A stretch of 64,000 nucleotides of DNA from Gloeocapsa sp. PCC 7428 (GTDB lineage Bacteria; Cyanobacteriota; Cyanobacteriia; Cyanobacteriales; Chroococcidiopsidaceae), in contig NC_019745.1 in NCBI RefSeq assembly GCF_000317555.1, positions 2,108,001-2,172,000 on the forward strand. Direction: 5' to 3'. The position numbers were made by a program, and so were the translations under genes. Below, piece by piece: positions 1 through 8,887 of this stretch; within the stretch, counting starts at the first letter, position 1; the number at the start of each line of letters is the position of its first letter. The notes under the pieces were generated by a model. It made no database searches, was not told where the DNA came from, and saw only the letters and a program-made list of their open reading frames with translations.

Positions 1-848
1 TAGATGCAAGATGTCGGAAATAAGCGGGCGATTTCGATCGCAACGGAACCCGTACCCGCACCAATATCCCAGACAATTTGCCCAGGTTGTAACGCTAATT
101 CTCCCAAAACTAACACGCGGATTTCGCGCTTGGTCATTAATCCTGGGCGATCGCTAAAACTTAAAAATACGCGATCGGGTAAACCAAACTGTGGTAAAGT
201 TGCTAAATCTAGGTCTTTTGAGTCACTTTGACGCAGTAAAACAACGACATTCAACGGTGCAAACGTTGTCGATGCAATTTGTTCGAGTGAGCAAGATTGT
301 ACGCGTTGTTGCTGACTCCCTAAATTTTCGCAAACCCAAAACTGATAATTGCTTGGTAGATCTAACGACTGAAGCAAACGCGCGATCGCACTCGGAGTAT
401 TTGTGTTATCTGTCAAAACAGCAATCTTCTCAACGCCTTGCTGTAATGCTTGAATTAATTCTGTTAACGAACGTCCGTGAACGCTAATGATTTTAGCATC
501 GTGCCAGGGAACCTTGATCGCGTTAAATGCTAATTGTACTGAACTTAAATGCGGGTGAAAAGCGAGTTTTTCGGACGGAAATTCTGCTACTAAAAGTCGC
601 CCTAAACCAAAAAATAGCGGATCGCCGCTGACCAAGACAACGATATTGCCTGTATTTTGCTGTCGAATGCGCTCAATTGCTGCGGTAAAATCACCAAGTA
701 TCCACTTTTGGGCGGGATGCTTAGGAAAATAGCTTAAATGGCGATCGCTTCCTATGAGTAATGTCGCTTGGGCAACGATTTGCTGTACATTCTTGCTTAA
801 CCCTGCTTTACCATCCAAACCGATTCCGACAACATGAACCACACTCAT
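1..848 (-). CDS. cobL: Precorrin-6Y C5,15-methyltransferase, CbiE-CbiT fusion (3' end outside window)
   Basis: I translated this by hand from an ATG at 848; 282 codons are open to base 1, so the C-terminus is missing. Residues 1-205 look like the CbiE tetrapyrrole methylase domain, with SGDPLFFGLGR at 74-84. A second domain begins near 239 with the SAM-binding motif DIGAGTGSVAIE at 261-272, as in CbiT. The family methylates precorrin-6Y at C5 and C15 and decarboxylates it in cobalamin synthesis. It starts 15 bp after the cobH stop on the same strand, so the two are probably one operon. Identification is firm; only the length is unknown. Confidence 0.9.
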   Translation of the reverse strand, partial: MSVVHVVGIGLDGKAGLSKNVQQIVAQATLLIGSDRHLSYFPKHPAQKWILGDFTAAIERIRQQNTGNIVVLVSGDPLFFGLGRLLVAEFPSEKLAFHPHLSSVQLAFNAIKVPWHDAKIISVHGRSLTELIQALQQGVEKIAVLTDNTNTPSAIARLLQSLDLPSNYQFWVCENLGSQQQRVQSCSLEQIASTTFAPLNVVVLLRQSDSKDLDLATLPQFGLPDRVFLSFSDRPGLMTKREIRVLVLGELALQPGQIVWDIGAGTGSVAIEIARLFPTSCI

Positions 849-863
849 CAATCATCCTGATTT

Positions 864-1493
864 CTACTTCTGTAGTGCTAGCATAATCAGAGCATTGAGA
901 ATTGCCGCAGCAACAGCCGATCCTCCCTTACGACTTTCAACGCGAATTTGATGAACGGGTGTTTGGGCTAATGCGGCTTTCGACTCCAAAACTGAAATAA
1001 AGCCTACTGGAGCGCCGATCGCCAATGCGGGTAAGATAGAAGTTGTTGTGATGCGATCGCACAACGCCAGTAAAGCGGTTGGGGCATTACCAATGACATA
1101 GATAGCGTGCGGGTATTTCTCGTAACATTGAAGTATACCTGTTTCAGTGCGCGTTTTTCCTGGTAAAGCAGTGCTAACTTGTTCTACAGCGCTGATTAGT
1201 GGGTTATTAAAAGTCTTTGTTACCAATCCGATAACACCCTGTTTCACCATGCTGACATCGGTAACAATCGGAACACCACACCGCAGCGCCGCGATTCCGG
1301 CATGAATTGCTTCTGGACTAAAGGAAATCAGATGTTTAAACTCAAAGTCGGCGGTAGTGTGAATCACGCGGCGGACGATCGCATATTCCGCATCACTCCA
1401 ATTATGCGCGCCGATTTCGCGGTCAATGACGGCAAAACTTTGCTCCATAATGGGATGGATTTGGATCGTACTTTCGTTTTGTTCGCGCTTCAC
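864..1493 (-). CDS. cobH: Precorrin-8X methylmutase
   Basis: A 209-residue protein of normal family length. CobH/CbiC moves a methyl group from C11 to C12 of precorrin-8X to give hydrogenobyrinate or its cobalt form. The conserved block RRVIHTTADFEF is at residues 41-52, with the catalytic-type His at 45. The start is a GTG at 1493; an ATG lies 15 codons in, but the longer start keeps the usual HPI-x-EQSFAVID N-terminus. cobL follows on the same strand. The start lies only 11 bp from that of divergent holA. Confidence 0.92.
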   Translation of the reverse strand: MKREQNESTIQIHPIMEQSFAVIDREIGAHNWSDAEYAIVRRVIHTTADFEFKHLISFSPEAIHAGIAALRCGVPIVTDVSMVKQGVIGLVTKTFNNPLISAVEQVSTALPGKTRTETGILQCYEKYPHAIYVIGNAPTALLALCDRITTTSILPALAIGAPVGFISVLESKAALAQTPVHQIRVESRKGGSAVAAAILNALIMLALQK

Positions 1494-1504
1494 GAGTGAT
1501 TTTT

Positions 1505-2482
1505 ATGCCAATTTATGTTTACTGGGGTGAAGATGATTTCGCGATGCAAACAGCAATTTTTCGCTTACGCGATCGCTTTGTTGATTCTCAATGGCTCAGT
1601 TTTAACTATACCGTAATTCCAGCGACGCAACCTGACGCAGTTATCCAAGGACTTACACAAGCGATCACACCTCCTTTTGGCGCTGGTAATCGCTTGACAT
1701 GGCTTGTTGATACAACAGTCTTTCAGCAGTGTTCCGCTGACTTATTAGCCGAGTTACAACGCACATTACCCGCTCTTCCTGAAAACTCGGTTTTACTGCT
1801 AAGCTGTCGCAACAAACCGGATGGACGTCTCAAATCTACCCAGCTACTCCAAAAATTTGCACAAATTCAGGAATTTTCTTTGATTCCTCCGTGGAAAACC
1901 GAGCAACTCATCGACAAAGTACAACAAGCGGCGCGGGAATTGAATATCAAACTGACATCGCAAAGTGCGCAGATGCTAGCGGAAGCTGTCGGTAATGATA
2001 CACGTCAAATGTATAACGAATTAGAGAAATTACGCACATTTGCCAGTTTTGACTCAAAACCCATAGATAAAGCCGCAGTCGCTGCCTTAGTTAGTAATAA
2101 TACTCACAACAGTTTGCACCTAGCCGCCGCAATTAAAGATGGCGATTCGGCGAAAGCGTTAGAATTGATAACACAACTGATCGAGCAAAATGAGCCTGCT
2201 TTGCGCATCGTTGCGACTTTAATAGGACAATTTCGTACGTGGTTGTGGGTGAAGCTGATGAGTGAGACAAGGCAAGATAATGTAGCGATCGCGCAAGCGG
2301 CTGAAATTGCAAATCCTAAGCGCGTTTACTTTTTACAACAAGAAGTTAAAGGCGTTTCCGTGAAGCAACTTGCTTCTACATTGCCAGTATTACTCGAACT
2401 CGAAGTCAGCCTAAAACAAGGACTTGAGGAAATCTTAGTTTTACAAACGAAGATTATGGAACTTTGCCAACTTTTTTGCTAA
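1505..2482 (+). CDS. holA: DNA polymerase III delta subunit
   Basis: A 325-residue protein, the usual HolA length. The delta subunit opens the sliding clamp within the clamp loader. The N-terminus MPIYVYWGEDDFAM is the typical cyanobacterial start. The middle region (ELNIKLTSQSAQMLAEAVGNDTR in outline) and the C-terminal helical collar (RTWLWVKLM) fit the family. I chose ATG 1505 over an upstream GTG at 1496. No clear ribosome binding site is visible. It is divergent from cobH with almost no spacer, so its promoter must lie within cobH. Confidence 0.88.
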   Translation: MPIYVYWGEDDFAMQTAIFRLRDRFVDSQWLSFNYTVIPATQPDAVIQGLTQAITPPFGAGNRLTWLVDTTVFQQCSADLLAELQRTLPALPENSVLLLSCRNKPDGRLKSTQLLQKFAQIQEFSLIPPWKTEQLIDKVQQAARELNIKLTSQSAQMLAEAVGNDTRQMYNELEKLRTFASFDSKPIDKAAVAALVSNNTHNSLHLAAAIKDGDSAKALELITQLIEQNEPALRIVATLIGQFRTWLWVKLMSETRQDNVAIAQAAEIANPKRVYFLQQEVKGVSVKQLASTLPVLLELEVSLKQGLEEILVLQTKIMELCQLFC

Positions 2483-2721
2483 TTCTGTTAGTAATTCATT
2501 AGGTGTGGTAAGGATATTAAGAATTTTTCCTCTTTACTGCTCAACTAAAGAACTTCAGTCAAGTTCGGGAAAAATACGGAGAAGTCTGAAAAAATTAAGT
2601 TTGCAGATTTTGGCGATCGCTCAGCGATTAACTTGAGAATAATTTGATTTCTGGAACTTATAAGCAAGAAATTACTTCAAAACAATTGTTACTCTAAAGT
2701 ACTGTTCTCGTTGCTTGTTGT

Positions 2722-3216
2722 ATGATATCTTATCGGCATATCGTTTTTGGTCATCGCTTCCGCCGAATGCTATCGCGATCGCTTGTTATCGCTACTTTAA
2801 GTAGTGTAAGTGTCGTATCTGGATTAGTCCCTAATTTAGCTGGATCGCGACAAGTGGAATTTTCTTCTGTAGCTTATGCCCAAGCTGTGAGCAATGCAGA
2901 GGTAACAAATTATGCTCGCTCAGTTCTCGTCATGGAACCTGTGCGACAAACCGCGTTTAACGAAATTAAAAGAATCATTTCTTCAGACAATATTCCACCG
3001 ATTGTTTGCAACCAACCACGTAGCTTTAGTTCGCTGCCTACAGATGCACGTAATATTGCAGTCGAGTTCTGCAAGCGATCGCGGCAAATCGTCGAAAGTA
3101 ATGGTTTAACGATTAATCGCTTCAATGCAATCACAGTCAACTTGCAAAGCGACGCGCAACTCGAACGACGAGTGAAAAATGAGTTATTACGGCTGCAAAA
3201 TGCTTCGGCTAATTAG
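2722..3216 (+). CDS. DUF4168 family exported protein
   Basis: A 164-residue protein. Residues 1-55 hold a basic n-region, a hydrophobic stretch (SLVIATLSSVSVVSGLV) and an AYAQA-type signal peptidase site. The mature part (VSNAEVTNYARSVLVMEPVR, then IAVEFCKRSRQIVESNGLTI) resembles DUF4168, a small helical periplasmic family common in cyanobacteria with no established function. There is no obvious operon partner: holA ends about 240 bp upstream and a repeat-rich spacer follows. Family assignment is by pattern recognition. Confidence 0.75.
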   Translation: MISYRHIVFGHRFRRMLSRSLVIATLSSVSVVSGLVPNLAGSRQVEFSSVAYAQAVSNAEVTNYARSVLVMEPVRQTAFNEIKRIISSDNIPPIVCNQPRSFSSLPTDARNIAVEFCKRSRQIVESNGLTINRFNAITVNLQSDAQLERRVKNELLRLQNASAN

Positions 3217-3454
3217 TTGTATAAAAAATTAGCATCATAGCGAAATTATATAAATTGATTATCAAGTGCGAGCAAGTAAGCTTAAACTTGCAATATTTCT
3301 TATGTTTCATCTATAGCAGTCTCGTTGGGGTAGTTAGGACATCGAACACGCTAAGTTGATAGTTGGCAGTTGACAAAGTTTTCCCACACTCTCTTCACTG
3401 TCAACTGATCTCTGACCCCTGCTATAACCCATATTCCAAAAACAAATAGCTAGT

Positions 3455-3484
3455 ATTAGCCTGGCATTAACTCCATCTTAATCT
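3455..3484 (+). promoter_or_regulatory. Pho-box-like triple repeat upstream of phoX copy 1
   Basis: Three 8-bp units, ATTAGCCT, ATTAACTC and CTTAATCT, each separated by 3 bp, so the TTA(A/G) cores recur every 11 bp. This matches the cyanobacterial SphR Pho-box pattern (PyTTAAPyPy(T/A) units spaced by 3 bp). It lies 233 bp before the PhoX start, further than usual, with a MITE-like element between. Confidence 0.65.
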
Positions 3485-3533
3485 TGCAAGAGTAATGTAT
3501 TTATCCGTAATAACATGAGTTTGCAGTACCGTG

Positions 3534-3653
3534 GGACTTACGCGAGAACTCGGATTTTTTGTTTGAATGCATACAAATAGCACCTAACGCTTAGATAGCG
3601 CACTGTAATATCAGTGCGTACGTGTTTCATGTTTTCATAATTTGCGTAAGTCC
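3534..3653. mobile_element. MITE-like element with GGACTTACGC terminal inverted repeats
   Basis: A 120-bp non-coding segment bounded by GGACTTACGC at 3534-3543 and its exact reverse complement at 3644-3653. It encodes nothing recognisable. Termini of this kind are common in cyanobacterial spacers and are often attributed to transposase-dependent miniature elements; that attribution is inference. It separates the Pho-box-like repeat from the phosphatase gene. The rest of the spacer (3217-3716) holds only a GACCCCTGCTATA repeat fragment near 3413. Confidence 0.55.
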
Positions 3654-3716
3654 TGAAGATATCTTTACTCATGCTCACATCAGTACAGGGCAAGCAATAC
3701 AAGAGGAGAACTTACC

Positions 3717-5804
3717 GTGAGTAGTAAACGCAGCCTCAGGCAGAAGTATTCCCGCATTGCTAGAGGAGCATATGAAGAGGCTACGCACCATACCAGGCAG
3801 TTTGATAATGATGGCGAACCGATCTGTAATCGTTCTAGCAATCCCTACTTTTCATCAATCTTGAAATCTCGCTTACAACGTCGTCAAGTATTAAGAGGTA
3901 CACTTGCCGCAGCAGTAACGTCAATGTTTGCAGGACCAATTCTAGATGGATTAAAAGCTCGTCCTGCCAGTGCCAGCAATACTAAGTTGGGGTTTAAACC
4001 GGTTCCTATTAGCGAAGCCGACACCATTGTCGTTCCAGAAGGTTACACCGCCCGCGTTCTCATACCTTGGGGAGAACCGATCAGTGGCAGTTTTCCCCGT
4101 TATAGCTTGAAAAATACAGGAGCAGAGCAGGGAATGCAAGTCGGTCAGCATCACGACGGCATGCACTTCTTCCCAATTGAAGGTAAATCACCTTACGAGG
4201 GTAGCTCAGTCGATGGACTCTTAGTCGTAAATCATGAATATGTCGAGCCGCGTTATACTCATGCAGCAGCAGTCGGGCAAGCATTAGGTCCTGATAGTTT
4301 TCCGCAGAAAGAAGACGGTACTCGTGAAACCGATCAAGTTCTCAAGGAAATGAATGGACATGGAGTCACTATTACGCGGATATCTCGTCAATCTGATGGT
4401 AGCTGGCGTGTAGTGCGCGATCGGCGCAATCGTCGGATTACAGCCTTGACTCCTATGGAAATTCGAGGACCTGTACGCGGATCTGATTTAGTTAAAACGA
4501 AATACAGTCCAGACGGGACGAGAACTCGTGGCACAATTAACAACTGCGCTCACGGTGTCACTCCTTGGAATACATATCTCACTTGTGAAGAAAACTGGGC
4601 GAGATATTTCCTCAACAACGATGCAGACGTACCTCGCGATCACGAGCGTTACGGAGTTTCTACCGATGGCACTTCACGCTACGGCTGGGAATTGGCAGAT
4701 AGCAAGGCAGATGAGTACATTCGTTTTGGTGCTTCTGCAAGTGGTGCTAGTGCTACTGAAGACTACCGCAACGAACCAAATACTTTTGGCTGGGTGGTAG
4801 AAATTGATCCTTTCAATCCCAATAGCACGCCGGTGAAGCATACTTACCTCGGACGATTTGCCCATGAAGGAATTGTGTTTCAGCCACCAGTCGAAGGTCA
4901 GCCGATTGTTTGCTATTCCGGCGATGATGCTCGGTTTGAGTACATTTACAAATATGTTTCCGCACAGCCTTATTGTCAAGCAACTGCAAGCGGAGCATTA
5001 TTAGACGATGGAACGCTCTATGTCGCACGCTTCAATGAAAATGGTACAGGCAACTGGCTAGCACTGAAGTTTGGCGAAAACGGACTTACTCCCGAAAACG
5101 GCTTCCAGAACCAGGCAGATATTTTAGTGAATACGCGCACCGCTGCTGATTTTGTTGGTGCAACCAAGATGGATCGTCCTGAGTGGGGGGCAGTCGATCC
5201 TCGCAATGGAAACGTTTACTTTACACTGACCAACAACTCTAATCGCAAACCAGACCAAGTGGATGCTGTTAACCCCCGTCCTGAGAACGATTGGGGACAC
5301 ATCGTTCGCTGGAGTGAAGCTGGCAAGAACCCAACTGCGACTTCGTTTCAATGGGATATATTTGTGCTGGCTGGACCAGAAAATGATAGCCGCAAGCTAT
5401 CTGGACGTCCTCTCAATGCCGACAACATTTTTGTGAACCCAGATGGACTGTGGTTTGATGCCGATGCTCGCTTGTGGATTCAAACTGACATTGGTGAAAG
5501 CTCTCAGAACCAGGGTGAGTTTGCACAGTTTGGCAACAACCAAATGTTAGCAGCCGATCCAGATACTGGTGAAATTCGCCGCTTCTTAACAGGACCCATC
5601 GGACAAGAAATTACAGGTGTGGTGACAACGCCTGACCAGCGCACAATGTTTATCAACGTCCAGCACCCAGGAGCAAGTACTTCTGAAGAGGAGTTTGCGG
5701 CAGGTAAAATTAACTCACGCTGGCCCAACCAAGATCCAAAAATTTATCCTCGATCCGCGACAGTCGTTATTACTAAAGATGATGGTGGCATCATTGGAAC
5801 TTAG
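3717..5804 (+). CDS. phoX: PhoX-type alkaline phosphatase (DUF839), copy 1
   Basis: A 695-residue PhoX family protein, predicted to release phosphate from organic phosphoesters outside the cytoplasmic membrane using Ca/Fe cofactors. GTG 3717 is preceded by AGGAGAA at 3703-3709. The Tat signal RRQVLRG is at residues 55-61, unusually far in, after a hydrophilic leader, followed by a hydrophobic stretch and an AxA-like site. DUF839 hallmarks are NHEYVEPRYTH, GVTPWNTYLTCEENW and GRFAHEGIV. It is one of three such genes within 9 kb, all downstream of Pho-box-like repeats, so phosphate-starvation induction is likely. Substrate range cannot be read from sequence. Confidence 0.88.
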   Translation: MSSKRSLRQKYSRIARGAYEEATHHTRQFDNDGEPICNRSSNPYFSSILKSRLQRRQVLRGTLAAAVTSMFAGPILDGLKARPASASNTKLGFKPVPISEADTIVVPEGYTARVLIPWGEPISGSFPRYSLKNTGAEQGMQVGQHHDGMHFFPIEGKSPYEGSSVDGLLVVNHEYVEPRYTHAAAVGQALGPDSFPQKEDGTRETDQVLKEMNGHGVTITRISRQSDGSWRVVRDRRNRRITALTPMEIRGPVRGSDLVKTKYSPDGTRTRGTINNCAHGVTPWNTYLTCEENWARYFLNNDADVPRDHERYGVSTDGTSRYGWELADSKADEYIRFGASASGASATEDYRNEPNTFGWVVEIDPFNPNSTPVKHTYLGRFAHEGIVFQPPVEGQPIVCYSGDDARFEYIYKYVSAQPYCQATASGALLDDGTLYVARFNENGTGNWLALKFGENGLTPENGFQNQADILVNTRTAADFVGATKMDRPEWGAVDPRNGNVYFTLTNNSNRKPDQVDAVNPRPENDWGHIVRWSEAGKNPTATSFQWDIFVLAGPENDSRKLSGRPLNADNIFVNPDGLWFDADARLWIQTDIGESSQNQGEFAQFGNNQMLAADPDTGEIRRFLTGPIGQEITGVVTTPDQRTMFINVQHPGASTSEEEFAAGKINSRWPNQDPKIYPRSATVVITKDDGGIIGT

Positions 5805-5865
5805 CGATCGCTCAATTTTCAATCGTGGTGTCATTCGCAACTAAAGACTAAACTTAAGTCATTTT

Positions 5866-5885
5866 GGGGGTCAATGTGACCCCTT
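5866..5885 (+). terminator. Hairpin after phoX copy 1
   Basis: A 7-bp perfect stem GGGGTCA/TGACCCC with a 3-base ATG loop, followed by only two T residues and an A/T-rich run. It lies about 60 bp after the stop codon. It may be a terminator or mRNA end stabiliser; the T-tract is weak. Confidence 0.45.
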
Positions 5886-6109
5886 AAATATTCTTGACAC
5901 GCTATCATCTCTGTATGAAATTTTAAACCAAAAAATACTATTCTTTTCTAAAGATATTTCAAAATAATTATTACTTAACGCTTGTCTAATGAGGTTTTAG
6001 CTACATAGCTAATATTAACAATTAAAGTACTTACGCATACGTATGTCAATCTAGAAAATAATTTTTGTAAAAACTAACTCCTCAATTTAGATCGCTTTAT
6101 TTGAGCAGT

Positions 6110-6139
6110 ATTAACCACAGGATTAACTCACCTTAATGT
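6110..6139 (+). promoter_or_regulatory. Pho-box-like repeat upstream of phoX copy 2
   Basis: Units ATTAACCA, GATTAACT and CTTAATGT separated by 3 bp; the middle TTAA core is shifted by one base, giving 12 and 10 bp between cores. The last two units strongly resemble those upstream of copy 1 (TTAACTC then CTTAAT). It ends 107 bp before the preferred start codon, a normal distance. Nothing else is evident in the spacer 5886-6109. Confidence 0.6.
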
Positions 6140-6246
6140 TGTACAGGTACTGTATTTAACCGGAATACTGCGAATAAATTCGCCGATCTACAAACGCCGT
6201 AGCTAGCAAACGGTTGCATAGCGATTCTGACAAGAAGGGGAGTTTC

Positions 6247-8673
6247 ATGTCTAAGCTTACTCGCAGACAGCTACTTGTGTTCTTTGGAGCCAGTGCTGGT
6301 ACTGCTGTATTAGCGCCTGTCGTAGGAGAAAGATTACTGGGTAACGGGTCTACCTATGCCCAAACAGTTGTACCTTTAAGCTTTACGCCTGTACGTTTAC
6401 CACATCCTTTACCGATATATCAACAGCAAGTCAGTTATTTACCAACAGGAATTGGTAAGGGGAATATATTACAGCCTTCTTCGGATGCTCAGTTAACAAC
6501 TTACACCGTTTTTGATGATGTGATTGTGCCGCCAGAGTATGAGCGGTATGTGATTGTACGCTGGGGCGATCGCGTTTTTCCCAACAAAGACGATTACTTT
6601 GGCTTCAACTGCGACTATACTTCGTTTGTTCCTATCAAGGGCAACCTTAATGATGGCTATCTTTGGGTCAACCACGAATACGTTGGCTATCCAATCAGTG
6701 CTTTTGCGCCAGGTACCCCAGAAGATGTTACCGATACATCACAATTTCCTGAGGCTTTTCCTGCTGTCGTTGGATTCAAAGCTTCCGAGAAAAACCGCGC
6801 ACTTTTAGGCGAATTCCTCTACAACTTAGGGGGATCTATTGTACGGATTGCAAAAGACAACAACGGACGTTATCAGGTAGTGAGCGATCGCAATAATCGC
6901 CGCATTCATGGTCTTTCCGGCTTAGCGATCAATAGCCAGCGTAGCGATCAGTACAAAGATGTGACATCTTGGGGTAACTCCAGCCACCAAAAAGGAGATA
7001 ATAACTATCTAATAGGCACTGGACCTGCTGCTAAAGAGGTGTTTAACCTGAGTTCCGATGGCTTAGGAAATAAAATTATTGGCACTGCTTATAACTGTTC
7101 TGGTGGTACGACTCCTTGGAATACAATTCTGTCTGCTGAGGAGAACTTTCAAGGAAGTTCAACCTTCTTTGTTGGTGTCACCGAAGCCGTTAACTCCGAT
7201 GGAACTCAAGTTGGTTATATCGAAGAAACTACAGGTGCTGAGTTTGGTTTAGTTGGGGAAAAATACGGTTGGATGGTAGAAATCGATCCCTACAATCCTA
7301 ATTTCCGTCCCCGCAAACATACTGCCCTAGGTCGCTTCCGTCATGAAAACATTGCCTTCCGTGCAGAAGTTGGTAAAAAGCTAGTCGGCTACATGGGTGA
7401 CGATCGCCGTGGCGGTCACACTTGGAAGTTTGTCAGCAAAGGAACTGTTGTTAAGCCTGTTGATGGCAATGCGAAAAAAGACAATAGCGCCTTATTTGAA
7501 GAAGGTACGCTGTACGTAGCTAAATACAATCCACCTAAAGACCCAAGCAAAGCGGAAGGAACAGGGGAATGGATTCCACTTGTATTAAGTACTGCAACTA
7601 ATCCAATTGCACCGTCTGTTTTAGCTTCTGTCGAATTGGCAGCTTTAGGTACAGCAACAAGAGACGGTTTAATCAAGTTACCTAGCCGGATTAGCACAGG
7701 TCAAGAAGTAGACGGTGGTGGATTTGATGTCACGATCGCTAATGAAGCTACCGCGCTTCCACCTTATAAAGGCAAAAAGTTATCTGATTTCTACAGCAGT
7801 CAAGGTGCAGTACTTGTTGATGCCTTCCTTGCAGCTAACTTAGTAGGCGGAACTCCTACAGCGCGTCCTGAAGACTTGGAAGTGAATCCCCGCAATCCGA
7901 GAGAAGTGTTCATTGCTTACACTGACGGTGCGCCAGGAAGTGACGGTTATCCTGATTCGCGGATTTTTGTCGTTTCTAAGTACAGTCCAGCAGTTACGGC
8001 TGCGCAACCTTCGGGAGAACTCTTCAAGATTATTGAAGATAGCGAAGATAGTACCGGCACAACTTTCCGTTGGCAACGATTTGTCAAAGGTGGAGAAGCA
8101 GGTGCCGAACCTGGTGATGGCTTTGCCAACGTAGATAACTTGGCGTTCGATACCCAAGGCAATATCTGGGGCGTAACGGATATGTCTACTTCAGCGCATA
8201 ATGGTTTTGATGTTGGTGCTGCGGGTACACTATTGGACATAGAACATACGGTTGTAGGTTCTGAATCGCCTAGTGTCATCGATTCCAACAAAAATGTAGA
8301 AACTTCAAACCTTATTGGTGTATTCGGTAACAACTGGTTATTCTTCATTCCTACAAGTGGTTCTGATGCAGGAGAAATCGTACCATTTGCTTATGGTCCA
8401 CCGCGCTGCGAGATGACAGGACCAACGTTTGTTGGCAACGATACCTTGATTATTGCCGTGCAGCATCCTGGTGAAGATTGTCCTTATACTCCGCAAGTGA
8501 CTCTTAGTCGCGAGACTGAGATGCTCAACTTAGATGGTACGCTCTTTAAGCAGAAGCGTACTGTACCGCGTGGTAGCAATTGGCCTAGCAATATTGAAGG
8601 TAAACCTCAGGGCGCACCTCGTCCATCAGTTATCGGTATTCGCCGCAAAGATGGCAAAGGAACATTTGTGTAA
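6247..8673 (+). CDS. phoX: PhoX-type alkaline phosphatase (DUF839), copy 2
   Basis: An 808-residue PhoX family protein, longer than copy 1. I chose ATG 6247 because AAGGGG lies 7-12 bp upstream and the product then starts directly with the Tat signal MSKLTRRQLLVFFGASAGTA. Family motifs are WVNHEYVGYP, CSGGTTPWNTILSAEENF and GRFRHENIAF. The C-terminal third has EDSTGTTFRWQRF and VQHPGEDC, as in long cyanobacterial PhoX proteins. It is predicted periplasmic or extracellular and Pho-regulated from the upstream repeat. A terminator follows. It is clearly paralogous to copy 1 but too diverged to be a recent duplicate. Confidence 0.87.
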   Translation: MSKLTRRQLLVFFGASAGTAVLAPVVGERLLGNGSTYAQTVVPLSFTPVRLPHPLPIYQQQVSYLPTGIGKGNILQPSSDAQLTTYTVFDDVIVPPEYERYVIVRWGDRVFPNKDDYFGFNCDYTSFVPIKGNLNDGYLWVNHEYVGYPISAFAPGTPEDVTDTSQFPEAFPAVVGFKASEKNRALLGEFLYNLGGSIVRIAKDNNGRYQVVSDRNNRRIHGLSGLAINSQRSDQYKDVTSWGNSSHQKGDNNYLIGTGPAAKEVFNLSSDGLGNKIIGTAYNCSGGTTPWNTILSAEENFQGSSTFFVGVTEAVNSDGTQVGYIEETTGAEFGLVGEKYGWMVEIDPYNPNFRPRKHTALGRFRHENIAFRAEVGKKLVGYMGDDRRGGHTWKFVSKGTVVKPVDGNAKKDNSALFEEGTLYVAKYNPPKDPSKAEGTGEWIPLVLSTATNPIAPSVLASVELAALGTATRDGLIKLPSRISTGQEVDGGGFDVTIANEATALPPYKGKKLSDFYSSQGAVLVDAFLAANLVGGTPTARPEDLEVNPRNPREVFIAYTDGAPGSDGYPDSRIFVVSKYSPAVTAAQPSGELFKIIEDSEDSTGTTFRWQRFVKGGEAGAEPGDGFANVDNLAFDTQGNIWGVTDMSTSAHNGFDVGAAGTLLDIEHTVVGSESPSVIDSNKNVETSNLIGVFGNNWLFFIPTSGSDAGEIVPFAYGPPRCEMTGPTFVGNDTLIIAVQHPGEDCPYTPQVTLSRETEMLNLDGTLFKQKRTVPRGSNWPSNIEGKPQGAPRPSVIGIRRKDGKGTFV

Positions 8674-8702
8674 ATTGTTGCCTTAATTGCATGAATTAAT
8701 TA

Positions 8703-8748
8703 TGGTTATTTCGAGAGATATTTGCTGCTGGAAATAACCATTTTTTTT
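8703..8748 (+). terminator. Rho-independent terminator after phoX copy 2
   Basis: A 10-bp perfect stem, TGGTTATTTC at 8703-8712 and GAAATAACCA at 8731-8740, followed immediately by eight T residues. It lies about 30 bp after the stop codon. Confidence 0.8.
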
Positions 8749-8754
8749 CTAGCT

Positions 8755-8880
8755 TGGCGAATTTATTCGCAGCTATATAAACAAAGTCCACGGAGGTGGA
8801 CTTACTCGTAAGTTTCTTATTTTAGTGTGCAAAGGCATACTTGGTTTGGTAGCCTCGACTTCAGTCGTACAGCAACTGGA
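8755..8880. repeat. Diverged copy of the 167-bp interspersed repeat family
   Basis: This contains the modules seen more completely at 33164-33330 and 46150-46303: gcgaat-ttattcgc, a gctatataaacaaagtcc segment, a hairpin TCCACGG-AGG-TGGACT region, and a ttttagtgt segment with inverted arms. Both ends are degenerate. It lies between the convergent phoX copy 2 and ABC exporter genes and may help terminate both. Confidence 0.55.
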
Positions 8881-8887
8881 CGTAGTG

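Noticed and set aside
191-487. 98-codon plus-strand ORF
   Set aside because: It is antisense to a clear CbiE/CbiT coding sequence and has no similarity of its own.
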